Assembly: GCA_028280485.1 (NCBI GenBank) | Contig: JANQLS010000011.1 | Location: 1-54,636 of the forward strand | Source of the DNA: Planctomycetota bacterium | Lineage (GTDB): Bacteria; Planctomycetota; UBA8108; JACQVS01 | DNA length: 54,636 nt | Direction of reading: 5' to 3' | Shown: positions 36,225-44,841 of the stretch, piece after piece | Numbering within the stretch: the first letter of the stretch is position 1 | How the letters are laid out: each line of letters begins with the position of its first letter | Notes under the pieces: model-generated | Databases searched by the model: none | Seen by the model: the letters and a program-made list of their open reading frames with translations, nothing else | What the model was told of the DNA's origin: nothing | Program-made: the position numbers and the translations under genes

Positions 36225-36375
36225 TATTGCTATGAGAATCTATCGTTAATAGGAAATTAAGGTTTAGGCGCCCAATATAAAGTTAAGGATATCCTTTAAG
36301 TTCACAGCTAAGGAAAAGCAGAGTGAAAAGAAAAAAGAGCTTTTTAGGCATATAGTTTTAATTTCGGCAATAAAC

Positions 36376-36711
36376 TCATTTACCAAAGATATCGAATAAA
36401 AACTCTAGCGAGGAATCAAAGAAATGATACGAGGGAAAGAAAAACCCGAAAAGGCTCATTGCAAATGAAGACAAACCACAAAGAATTACCCCTCCCATAA
36501 AACCAAAATCAACAATCCAATAAAGAATAACGGAAAGGATAAAGCCCATTACCGCTCCCACTACAAGCCCGATGATGCCACCAAAGATTCTTGTTAAACA
36601 ACCAGGGTTCTCTTTTTTAGACCGATGTTTTGAATTAGATTTTATGATCGGAGTTTGTTGTGTTTGTGATTCCGACTGAGTTTCTTTTTTGTCACTGCCC
36701 TCTTGTTCCAT
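36376..36711 (-). CDS. Small glycine-zipper membrane protein, paralogue A
   Basis: A 111-residue protein. A polar, lysine-rich N-terminus of about 35 residues precedes TRIFGGIIGLVVGAVMGFI, a glycine-zipper TM, then a second hydrophobic stretch and an ending GFFFPSYHFFD...FLFDIF. Two relatives in this window (41774-42052, 42765-43043) share the pattern RI..GI.G...GA..G and a late G[FI]..P.....F. AAAGG lies 8 bases before the ATG. The gene converges on the XylR-like gene. Function unknown. Confidence 0.7.
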   Translation of the reverse strand: MEQEGSDKKETQSESQTQQTPIIKSNSKHRSKKENPGCLTRIFGGIIGLVVGAVMGFILSVILYWIVDFGFMGGVILCGLSSFAMSLFGFFFPSYHFFDSSLEFLFDIFGK

Positions 36712-37024
36712 TATGAAACCTTTCTATTTTCACCCTACCCTAAAACTTTTCTATTAATTCTATCAGCCCCAGTCACTGATTCACCCATCAGCTGGGGATC
36801 AGCCTCTCCAATAATAACACAATCCAAATGAATCCGATCCGATGAGCTGAATTTTACAATCCATAAAAAAGGAGAGAAGAAACCACCGAAAGTCTTCAAA
36901 GAGGATGATTTATTTCAAAAATCACCGGATCATCTGAGTATACTAAACAGTTAATGAAAAAACTCTGAGGAGTTAGTTTTTGGCTCCCGTTTCAAAACAA
37001 AAAAATCAATTTCGGAGATAGTTC

Positions 37025-38131
37025 ATGATCTCTCAACGTCTGGTGCGCACGTTACTTTTTACTGTCTTAGTGACAGCCGTTTTCATCACCGAAACTTCCT
37101 TAAAAGCTAAAGACCAACCTAAATCCCTCCCGACTCCCGACGGCAAGCCCGCCGACATGAGTCAACCCGTTCAGGTTTATATCTTGTTGGGTCAGTCCAA
37201 TATGTTGGGATTTGGATCGGTGAATCCGAGAAGAGGCAAAGCGGAAGGTTCCTTAACCCACGCCGTTAAAGAGAAGAAGCTTTATCCTTATCTCATCGAC
37301 AAAGATGGGAATTGGACGGTACGTAAAGATGTGCGCAACGTACGCGTCATGGGAAGTGGGACGGGCGGCATGCGTCAATTCAACAATGAATGGATGACGA
37401 TCAAAGGCGGAAGAATCGGTCCAGAAATCGGTATCGGTCATTATGTCGGACACGTTACGGACGCGCCCGTTTTAATTCTTAAAAGCTGCATCGGGAACCG
37501 TAGCCTCGGTTGGGACATGCTACCTCCAGGAAGCCCTTCTTTCGAGTTCGAAGAAAAGGGCAAGGTCATGCACTATGCGGGTTACAAAGAGACTCCCCTT
37601 AAATGGGAAAAGGGAACGGAACCGAAGAAGATCGGTTGGTACGCCGGCATGCAGTACGATGGCGACATCGCTCGAGCGAAGAAGGTCCTCTCTGAACTCG
37701 ACAAATATTATCCGGGTGCTAAAAAATATGAGGTTGCCGGTTTCTTCTGGTGGCAAGGTGATAAAGATCGCTACAACGCAGGACACGCTCACAGGTACGA
37801 GAAAAATCTCGTTCACTTAATCAAGCAACTCAGAAAAGACTTCAACGCTCCGAAAGCCAAGTTTGTTTGCGCGACTTTAGGCCAAACATCGAAAGAAAAT
37901 GCCAAAGGAAACGATGGTCTCATTTTAAACGCTCAACTCGCGGTGGATGGCAAAACGGGAAAGTACAAAGAGTTCAAAGGTAACGTCGCTACGGTTTACT
38001 CTCATCCTCTTTCTAAGGGTGGCGCCTCCAATGGTCACTATGGCGGACATGCTGAAACTTATATGAACATCGGTGAAGCGATGGGACGCGCGATGGTAGA
38101 ACTCTTAAAGGCGAGTAAGAAGTCAAAGTGA
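37025..38131 (+). CDS. Secreted SGNH/sialate O-acetylesterase-like carbohydrate esterase
   Basis: A 368-residue exported protein. The signal peptide spans residues 1-27 (TLLFTVLVTAVFITETSLKA). The nucleophile motif is YILLGQSNMLGFG (Ser58), typical of the GQSNM/DUF303 group (CE6/SASA). GFFWWQGDKDR is the second block, and GHYGGHAETYMNIGEAMG supplies the late histidine region. Such enzymes remove acetyl groups from plant or algal polysaccharides or sialic acids. CGGAGATAG lies 8 bases before the ATG. The nearest possible regulator is the XylR-like gene, but the two are 800 bp apart with another gene between. Confidence 0.88.
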   Translation: MISQRLVRTLLFTVLVTAVFITETSLKAKDQPKSLPTPDGKPADMSQPVQVYILLGQSNMLGFGSVNPRRGKAEGSLTHAVKEKKLYPYLIDKDGNWTVRKDVRNVRVMGSGTGGMRQFNNEWMTIKGGRIGPEIGIGHYVGHVTDAPVLILKSCIGNRSLGWDMLPPGSPSFEFEEKGKVMHYAGYKETPLKWEKGTEPKKIGWYAGMQYDGDIARAKKVLSELDKYYPGAKKYEVAGFFWWQGDKDRYNAGHAHRYEKNLVHLIKQLRKDFNAPKAKFVCATLGQTSKENAKGNDGLILNAQLAVDGKTGKYKEFKGNVATVYSHPLSKGGASNGHYGGHAETYMNIGEAMGRAMVELLKASKKSK

Positions 38132-38692
38132 TCGCTAGTCACTACTGTCTTCATCTGAAGTGGAAAATGGGGTAATCATTTCCCTTTTTAAGGGCTGAAA
38201 GCCCACAATACCTTAGCCCAGGTCAGAGCGAAGGGGTGAATCCCCGTAGCATCGCCCTGGGCTAAGGTATTTGAAATGCCAAGCCCTGTAAGGGCGTAAA
38301 CACACTTCAACAATTCTTTGATGCAAATGGCTTGTTGCATCTGAATTTTTTAGTGAAATAGTAGCAGCTCAATTTTACCTCGCCCTTACATCGCTCCAAA
38401 TTGGAATGACATAAACCCAGGGCGTCGCAGCTCTGTTGCTTTGACTGGCCTAAGGGTATGATGGGCTTACCGACCTCGGGGGTTGTGTAACTTGAGCATT
38501 AATGTTCTTTTAAAATGCCCCCAAACAACCTTTAAGCTTGGTAAAAGCAACTAAACGATTTCGCTTCGTACAGCTTGAAGGTCGAACCAACTACTATTAT
38601 TTAAATATTTGAATTTACTTGGTTCTATGAAGTCTTAAATTAAATCCAAGCCCATATACTCCAGTACTACCCAACATAATAATGAACGTATT
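38132..38692. repeat. Repeat-rich intergenic region
   Basis: Holds one copy of the AGGGCTGAAAGCCC / CCTTAGCCCAGG element (38191-38296), closed by GCCCTGTAAGGGC. It also holds a shorter fragment with CCCAGGGCGTCGCAGC at about 38417 and a decayed right end of the MITE-like repeat at about 38541-38595. No gene is seen. It separates a normal-GC esterase gene from a clearly AT-richer gene. Confidence 0.7.
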
Positions 38693-38707
38693 TTGAATCA
38701 CCCACTC

Positions 38708-41700
38708 ATGAATTTACCTTCGAAGTCGACTCGCCTTATTTTCATCATAATATTGGCTCTCAGCTCCCTGGGAATCAGTTCATACATTTACTATTCACAC
38801 AAATCTAAAGAGTGGGCAGCCCTAAATCTCCTTCAGTCAAACAATACAATTAAGCGCCTCGATGGCGCTGAGTATTTAGCTTCAATGAAATCCACAGATG
38901 CGATCGAGTATTGGAAAAAGTTAATAATTTCTCGAGCAAGGGTACATGCGGGAGAAGGAGAATTGATTGGCCCCTATGATGATTGGGTATTTACCATCTT
39001 GAACCAAATGGGCCCTAACGGCAGGAAGGTTATTTCAGAACTGATCCATCATGAAGACAAAGCTGTCCCTGAATGGGTACTCTTTATCTTTGAATCTGGG
39101 AGTGAATGTTGGAATGAAGATTTTAAATTTTTAACATCGGATCTCATTCAACTCTTTAAATCATCAAAACATTTTGATCGTGCAGAAAAATTTGAACGTA
39201 TTCTTCCACTCATCCAGTTGTCTGGACTTAAAAATGCCCAATTCTCAAGTTTCTTAAATCCTTTATTAAGCGAAAAACTAAGTGAGGATGAAACAGACCA
39301 AATCTCCTCTTTAATTCCTGAAGAAGCGGATCACAGATTAAAATTCCCAATTTCGACTTTGAAATTAATTTTAAATCAAAACGACTTCTTCATCAGATAT
39401 CGGATTCTTAATTATTTAAAAGTAATGAGCTCCTATGGAGAACGAACGACCGAATTAAATTCACTCATGCCCCTAATCTTTAAGCTGGCGGCTCCCAGCA
39501 ATGAGGGCATCGCCTACGAAGCGCATAGCTTCCTAGTCACCGCCGGTCATGATTTATTGAAAGACTACGACGCAGATTTCGCCAAAGTCTATCCTTCATT
39601 TAATTCTTCATTTGGCGGGAAAGACGCACTTTTAGTTCCTAAGAATTTAAGTGAATTAGGCCCCCTATCCCAGAAAGCAGTATTAAATGATCTCTTTGGC
39701 TCAACTAGGCCAAAAGACATTTTGTTGTTTGATAATTTTTTCAAAAAGCATGAAAGAAAAAACTCTTTCACTTCAAAGATTGAAACCTTTATTTATCCCA
39801 TCGAAAACGAGGATTTAGAGCCTCTTTATTTCTCCATCTTTCCCTTTTGCCTAGAATTTGGTGATCGTTCTGATTTAGAAAAAATCTATACACTGCTTAC
39901 TAAACCTCTAAATCGCTTAGAGGAGAGTTATGCTTTTCTAATCAGTCTTACAAACTCTAAGAAAACAAAACTCAAAGATATAGGTACTGACCTTTTAAGG
40001 CGTTTCTTAGTGAATCATGAGCGAATTGTAGAGAATTGGAATCGATCAGAAGAGAAAGTTTTAAAGAAAATTCAAGAGTACGAGACTCAATACAAAAAAA
40101 CTAGGAAGGTAGATGAAGCCATTTATTCCACGATTACTGAGTTCCTACAAATTGAGTACAGCGATAGCTTGGAACTCTACAAAAGAATTAAAATCTTAAA
40201 TAAATGTGAATTTACAAAGGATCCGAATTTCATACCCGATCCTGAAACCATCTATACTTGGGCCAAGGAATCGATGTATGAAATATCTGACGCAAAGAGA
40301 ACAGATTTCTTCCCTTATAAATTATTTGTGTTAGCCGATGAGCAAAAGCCTAATCAACTCATTCTTCAATTATTAGACGACGCCAATATCAGCTCTACCT
40401 CCCCTTGGAAGAAAAGACACGATGGACCAACAATCAACTACGCAGCACTTCTAACTCTATTCTTAGGTTACACCTCCACTGATATTTACAAAAAACTATA
40501 TGACATTGAAACAAGCAAGCCCAAGCTTGATCCAAGCTCATCAATCCCATTTTGTTTGTGGTGGCAAAGGAATGGAGAAGATTCACAGTGGGAAGAACGA
40601 GCGGTTTCCTATTTTACGAGAGTTTCTACTCTCGCTAATGATCTCATCCCCAATTTCCCACTCCCACAATCAAAGTCGAAAAAAATACAACTCACCCAAA
40701 ACTTAATTAGATTCCTGTCTTCAATACAAGATAATCGCTCCCCTCATAGATTAGCAGGTCAAGTTTTCTGGCCGAAACTATTCGTAAATATGGGAACAGA
40801 TATAAGAGAAATTATTATCGCTCACCTCGCGACTCAAAAAGTACCAGATGAACTGACCTCCATTTACCTTCACTATCTTCACCAACACAAATTAATTGGT
40901 AAGAAGGAATCGCTACAGATATTAAAATTCGCCAATGAAGATGAAGTCCCGCTGAGCTTCCTTCATAAGTTCATTCACATTCATCGGTCCTTACCGGTTT
41001 CAACGTCAAGAGTAAAAGAGATCGTCCTAAAGCATACAATCAAGATTGAGTCTTACAATCTAAACGCAATCATTGATAGCTGCGAAAGTTCCTCCTTAGG
41101 AAAAGAGTTTTTTTATCCTGAGTTAGAAAAATTATTGCATTCAGATGAATCAGAATTAAGAGGCTTAGCGCTCTGGCATCTGAGAGATCATGCTGAGATA
41201 GAAGATAGACTACTGCAAGCGCTATATGAGCGCACTCGGATTAGCACAGTAAGCCCAGGCTTTCCATGGGATAGTTTTGAATACGATGCGTACAACTGCC
41301 TTGTACACTTTAAAGGCAAAGCGAAACGAACTGCAGATCTCTTATGGAACAAGCTCAAAGAACTTGATGGGATTCCGAACTTAGACGGAAGCGGAGAGCC
41401 TTACGTAACACTAATAGAAATGGGCACTCATCAATCTGAAATCTTCTCGCATATCAAAAAGAGTTTCGACCAGGGCCACCCCGTAAACTATTCAACCCTA
41501 TTTGATATATTCTACATGGTGTCAGAGCCACCTAAAGAGCTTATCCCAATTCTAATAAGTCTTTTACCGCAGTCCTTAACCAATGATCATCTGGGCTGGG
41601 TTTACGGTATTCTTGGATCATATGGACCCAAAGCCAAAGAGGCCATCAAGCCATTGGAAGAGTTATTGGGGCAAACGAGAGATCCTTATGATATTCTGGA

Positions 41701-41746
41701 AATTTTGGAAACTTTATCTGCGATCAAAAACGAAAGCCAAATATAA
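38708..41746 (+). CDS. Large AT-rich membrane-anchored solenoid-like protein
   Basis: About 1012 residues. The chosen ATG starts MNLPSKSTRLIFIIILALSS, a single N-terminal signal anchor; a TTG five codons upstream is possible. The rest is almost wholly predicted helical, with regularly spaced Leu/Ile-rich pairs (ELRGLALWHLRDHAEIEDRLL; LIPILISLLPQSLTNDHLGWV), typical of HEAT-type solenoids. It ends in repeats such as IKPLEELLGQ. No catalytic motif is seen. Base composition is visibly more AT-rich than its neighbours and it is flanked by repeats, which suggests acquisition. Family not recognised. Confidence 0.7.
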   Translation: MNLPSKSTRLIFIIILALSSLGISSYIYYSHKSKEWAALNLLQSNNTIKRLDGAEYLASMKSTDAIEYWKKLIISRARVHAGEGELIGPYDDWVFTILNQMGPNGRKVISELIHHEDKAVPEWVLFIFESGSECWNEDFKFLTSDLIQLFKSSKHFDRAEKFERILPLIQLSGLKNAQFSSFLNPLLSEKLSEDETDQISSLIPEEADHRLKFPISTLKLILNQNDFFIRYRILNYLKVMSSYGERTTELNSLMPLIFKLAAPSNEGIAYEAHSFLVTAGHDLLKDYDADFAKVYPSFNSSFGGKDALLVPKNLSELGPLSQKAVLNDLFGSTRPKDILLFDNFFKKHERKNSFTSKIETFIYPIENEDLEPLYFSIFPFCLEFGDRSDLEKIYTLLTKPLNRLEESYAFLISLTNSKKTKLKDIGTDLLRRFLVNHERIVENWNRSEEKVLKKIQEYETQYKKTRKVDEAIYSTITEFLQIEYSDSLELYKRIKILNKCEFTKDPNFIPDPETIYTWAKESMYEISDAKRTDFFPYKLFVLADEQKPNQLILQLLDDANISSTSPWKKRHDGPTINYAALLTLFLGYTSTDIYKKLYDIETSKPKLDPSSSIPFCLWWQRNGEDSQWEERAVSYFTRVSTLANDLIPNFPLPQSKSKKIQLTQNLIRFLSSIQDNRSPHRLAGQVFWPKLFVNMGTDIREIIIAHLATQKVPDELTSIYLHYLHQHKLIGKKESLQILKFANEDEVPLSFLHKFIHIHRSLPVSTSRVKEIVLKHTIKIESYNLNAIIDSCESSSLGKEFFYPELEKLLHSDESELRGLALWHLRDHAEIEDRLLQALYERTRISTVSPGFPWDSFEYDAYNCLVHFKGKAKRTADLLWNKLKELDGIPNLDGSGEPYVTLIEMGTHQSEIFSHIKKSFDQGHPVNYSTLFDIFYMVSEPPKELIPILISLLPQSLTNDHLGWVYGILGSYGPKAKEAIKPLEELLGQTRDPYDILEILETLSAIKNESQI

Positions 41747-41773
41747 AGACAGTGAGATAATTTATGTTCATTC

Positions 41774-42052
41774 TTAAAGAAACGGTTGAAAAATAATTCT
41801 ATAGAGATTTGCAAAAAGTTTCCCATCAGGTTTTATAAATCCGATCAACCCAAATATAAATGAACCTAAGCACATTGCTAAAAAGGTGGTAATTCCTTCT
41901 AACTCGTAAAACCACGAGGGAGGCACCGTGGCAAGAATCCCTATAAAAGCTCCAACAATCACTCCGAGAATCCCGCCGACAATTCGGTCTAAATAGCTGT
42001 GAGATTTTGACTCAGATTCAGGGTTGTTAACTATTTTATTTTCCTCTTTCAT
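41774..42052 (-). CDS. Small glycine-zipper membrane protein, paralogue B
   Basis: A 92-residue protein with a polar N-terminus, then DRIVGGILGVIVGAFIGIL, a second hydrophobic stretch (TTFLAMCLGSFIFGLIGF) and the ending GFIKPDGKLFANLYRIIF. It is a paralogue of 36376-36711 and 42765-43043. It follows the 75-residue zinc-ribbon gene by 23 bp, forming a small operon. No strong Shine-Dalgarno is seen. Confidence 0.7.
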   Translation of the reverse strand: MKEENKIVNNPESESKSHSYLDRIVGGILGVIVGAFIGILATVPPSWFYELEGITTFLAMCLGSFIFGLIGFIKPDGKLFANLYRIIFQPFL

Positions 42053-42075
42053 GATGAATTGAAACTCTGTGAGGT

Positions 42076-42303
42076 TTACATCTGAGAAGTAGACCCGTCA
42101 ACAAATAGGACTTTAATGAGTTGATAAAGGACAAATCCAATCAGAAATAAAAGAGTTCCTCCTAATATCCACAATCGGATCAGAGTTCTTGAGTTTTCAG
42201 GAATGGTACAACGAGGACAATGATTTTCAGAGGCCGAGTAATTTTCACCGCAGGAAGTGCAGCTAATCTGATTGGGCGGTTTATAGGGGTTGGATTCCAT
42301 CAT
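42076..42303 (-). CDS. Small zinc-ribbon protein with one TM helix (75 aa)
   Basis: Residues about 14-33 contain CTSCGENYSASENHCPRC, a four-cysteine zinc ribbon (CxxC...CxxC), followed by a TM helix (LWILGGTLLFLIGFVLYQ). The N-terminal MMESNPYKPP is typical of small planctomycete membrane proteins. The start follows the end of the next zinc-ribbon gene by 15 bp. Function unknown; it may serve as a membrane-bound metal or protein-binding tag. Confidence 0.7.
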   Translation of the reverse strand: MMESNPYKPPNQISCTSCGENYSASENHCPRCTIPENSRTLIRLWILGGTLLFLIGFVLYQLIKVLFVDGSTSQM

Positions 42304-42318
42304 GCTTTCAGCTCAGAT

Positions 42319-42576
42319 TCAACCCATTGCTTGGAAGTACGACATAAACTCTCTTAAATTAATCGAGACAAAAACCGCCCATGCGAGAATGATAACAATG
42401 ATAACTATTTTAGCCCAAAGTCGAGCTTTCGGGCTGAATTCTCTAGTTACAAAGCTACCTTCCCTTGTACCGGCCTTGGGCCCGGGATGCCCACACTGGG
42501 GACAAGAACTTGCTTCTGGTGATATTTTTGCCTCACAAGCGACGCAAGGTATAAGTTGAATTTTCTGTCTGCCCAT
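42319..42576 (-). CDS. Small zinc-ribbon protein with one TM helix (85 aa)
   Basis: CVACEAKISPEASSCPQCG at about residues 11-29 is a zinc ribbon of the 'zinc-ribbon domain' type. A TM helix (IVIIVIILAWAVFVSI) lies near the end. It resembles its downstream neighbour in plan and is first of the three-gene cluster 42576-41774. The fourth member of the set (42765-43043) is separated from it by a repeat element. Confidence 0.7.
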   Translation of the reverse strand: MGRQKIQLIPCVACEAKISPEASSCPQCGHPGPKAGTREGSFVTREFSPKARLWAKIVIIVIILAWAVFVSINLREFMSYFQAMG

Positions 42577-42634
42577 TAGTTATGCCTTTTAAATTTTTTT
42601 AAACACTTATCTTAATCTTTGAGTTTACCCCTTG

Positions 42635-42710
42635 AGGGCTGAAAGCCCGCAATACCTTAGCCCAGGGCAGAGCGAAGGGGTGAAGCCCCGTAGCGTCGCC
42701 CTGGGCTAAG
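42635..42710. repeat. CCTTAGCCCAGGGC repeat, copy 2
   Basis: AGGGCTGAAAGCCC, then ACCTTAGCCCAGGGC and the inverted partner GCCCTGGGCTAAG, with a GGGGTGAAGCCCC hairpin between. It matches 38191-38270 over most of its length. It sits between the 92-aa glycine-zipper gene and the zinc-ribbon genes. Confidence 0.8.
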
Positions 42711-42764
42711 CCATGACGGACTTACATCCCTTGGTGGCCATTTGGTTTCAACCTTACGGACCTA

Positions 42765-43043
42765 TTAAAACGCGTGAAATACACCTAAAATCATATCGAC
42801 AGCTGCTTCAAAAAAACCCATCGACGGTTTCATAATCCCGATGAATGCAACCAAACACGACACGGCTATCACCGGAATCAAAAAATTCATCCAAGTAAAT
42901 CCGAAGAGTAAAAGGACAAAGATAGAAATAAAGCCGCCTACAACAGCTCCGCCGATGGCACCCATAATTCCCGCAAGGATGCGCCTAAAGATTCCATAGC
43001 TTTTTTCTTTTTGGGGTGGATGGGGATTGGCTTCTTCGGTCAT
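42765..43043 (-). CDS. Small glycine-zipper membrane protein, paralogue C
   Basis: A 92-residue protein. A polar N-terminus with MTEEANPHPPQKEK precedes RRILAGIMGAIGGAVVGGF, a second TM (MNFLIPVIAVSCLVAFIGI) and the ending GIMKPSMGFFEAAVDMILGVF. It is a paralogue of the proteins at 36376-36711 and 41774-42052. Proline-rich polar start and double TM suggest the N-terminus is cytosolic. No clear Shine-Dalgarno is seen. Confidence 0.7.
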   Translation of the reverse strand: MTEEANPHPPQKEKSYGIFRRILAGIMGAIGGAVVGGFISIFVLLLFGFTWMNFLIPVIAVSCLVAFIGIMKPSMGFFEAAVDMILGVFHAF

Positions 43044-43150
43044 TTTAAAATGATTCTTGGTTCGATTAAATTTATGAAATAGATAAACACCCTATCATTA
43101 TCAACCTGTACTCGTCGTGAAGTACCAGTCAATATTTCATCGTTTTTCAA

Positions 43151-43304
43151 AGTAGTCGGCTCACCCCGTGAGCCGGGACGGCATGGCGATGAGTTTAAAT
43201 CAAGAAAAGGTTTTACCTTCGAGTCGGGCTTGCTCGTTCTTTAGGCTATTTAAGAGCAATTAAACTTTTTTGCTTCGTACGACTCGCGGAGCGAGCCTAC
43301 TACT
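43151..43304. mobile_element. MITE-like repeat, copy 2
   Basis: A 154-bp relative of 15666-15816 with the same ends (AGTAGTCGGCTC ... GAGCCTACTACT). Directly beyond its right end is a hairpin CCGCACAC-GGA-GTGTGCGG (43307-43325), 18 bases behind the sulfatase stop codon. Confidence 0.75.
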
Positions 43305-43342
43305 GACCGCACACGGAGTGTGCGGACCACTTTCGCCTACGA

Positions 43343-44815
43343 CTAAAACTCCGGGATGGGATCATCGGGATGGATGACTTCTCCTTGCCACACGGTTTTT
43401 TCTTTGTCGTGAGTTAGAACTCGATGCTTACTGCCTGGTGCAGGCTTGCGATTGATCTTAGGAATGTAATCTCGGTGGATCTTTTTGATTTCAGCGTACT
43501 TCGGATCATTCGCCAAGTTATGAAATTCATTGGGATCTCTCAAACTATCGTAGAGTTCCTCCGAGCCATCGGCGTAAATGATATAACGCCAATCACGCGA
43601 CACGATACTGTGGTTATCGTGATTGTGAGTGGTGATCGCTGGGCGAGTGCGCTGAGTATTCGCGTGCTTCAATTGAGGAAGGAGTGAAAGCCCTTCTAAT
43701 TGATTATTCTTCGTTAAGCCACAAAGATCGACCAAGGTGGGATAGATATCCAAGAGTTCAACGGGTTCCGCACAACGAGCCCCTGGACTCACTCCCGGGC
43801 CTGAAAAAATCAATGGCACTCGAGTCGATCGTTTCCACAGGGTGTTCTTACCTGAAATCTGTTTTTCACCTAAGTGATATCCGTGATCCGACCACAAAAC
43901 AATGATGGTGTTATCGCGATAACCATTTCTGTCAACCGCTTCGAGCACTCGTCCCACCTGATGATCGATAAAACTGATACAAGCCAAATAAGATCGAACC
44001 AAATTCTTAAGTTGGTTACTCTCTTTTAAAAATTTCAATCGTGGTTCCGGCAGTTTCCAGTGGATATACCAAGAAAAACGAGGCGTGTCATCACGATCGT
44101 TTTCTAAAATAGGAGGTAGCTGCAAAGTATCTTCAGGATAGAGGTCGAACCATTTTTTCGTCGCGTAACAGGGAACGTGAGGCAAGAAAAAGCCAAGGGA
44201 GAGGAAGAAGGGTTTCTTCGGCTGGCTATCGAGCTGCTTAATCGCCCAAGACGCCACCTTGTAATCCTGCTTTTGCTCATCTTTATGATCGAACCATCCC
44301 CAATCCATGAGCTTGTGCCCACCGGGAGTTTGCACCATCTTTTTCTTGGGAGTGATGCCCACTCCGGATCCGGGCCCAATCACATCGAACTCTGTATCGT
44401 TTTTCCTCCTCCCATTTCCGCCGTGATAAATCTTTCCACCGGTAAATGTCTTGTAGCCATTTTTAGAGAAGTGCTGCGGGAGACTCACTAAGCTTTTAAA
44501 CTCCGGCACGGTTCGAATCCAGGGGGCCAGACCATAAATCCCCGTACTGGAAGGACGCTTCCCCATCAAAAGACTCGTACGAGAAGGATTGCACAACGGC
44601 GATTGGCAATGCGCGTTCGTAAACAATGTTCCCCGAGACGCCAGTCGGTCGATATTTGGAGTTTGAACTTGAGGGTGCCCCTGCAAACAACCGAGCCAAT
44701 CGTTGAGATCATCGATGGCGATGAAAACCACATTGGGTTTTTCGTTTTTTTCAGATGCAACAAGTTGAACGGAAGAAATAACGACGAAAGTAAAAACTAA
44801 AATCCAACGAGGCAT
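43343..44815 (-). CDS. Exported sulfatase, iduronate-2-sulfatase-like
   Basis: A 490-residue protein with a signal peptide (residues 1-21). FIAIDDLNDW gives the two metal aspartates (35, 36). CNPSRTSLLMGKRP carries the CxPSR formylglycine signature (Cys75). Later metal and substrate residues lie in GGKIYHGG, FFLSLGFFLPHVP and VLWSDHGYHLGEKQ. Activity needs maturation of Cys75 by a formylglycine-generating enzyme or anSME, neither seen here. The likely substrate is a sulfated polysaccharide. It starts 26 bp after the deoC stop, so they may be cotranscribed even though the functions differ. Confidence 0.93.
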   Translation of the reverse strand: MPRWILVFTFVVISSVQLVASEKNEKPNVVFIAIDDLNDWLGCLQGHPQVQTPNIDRLASRGTLFTNAHCQSPLCNPSRTSLLMGKRPSSTGIYGLAPWIRTVPEFKSLVSLPQHFSKNGYKTFTGGKIYHGGNGRRKNDTEFDVIGPGSGVGITPKKKMVQTPGGHKLMDWGWFDHKDEQKQDYKVASWAIKQLDSQPKKPFFLSLGFFLPHVPCYATKKWFDLYPEDTLQLPPILENDRDDTPRFSWYIHWKLPEPRLKFLKESNQLKNLVRSYLACISFIDHQVGRVLEAVDRNGYRDNTIIVLWSDHGYHLGEKQISGKNTLWKRSTRVPLIFSGPGVSPGARCAEPVELLDIYPTLVDLCGLTKNNQLEGLSLLPQLKHANTQRTRPAITTHNHDNHSIVSRDWRYIIYADGSEELYDSLRDPNEFHNLANDPKYAEIKKIHRDYIPKINRKPAPGSKHRVLTHDKEKTVWQGEVIHPDDPIPEF

Positions 44816-44841
44816 ATCTTTAAATCCAAAACCAAAAAGAA

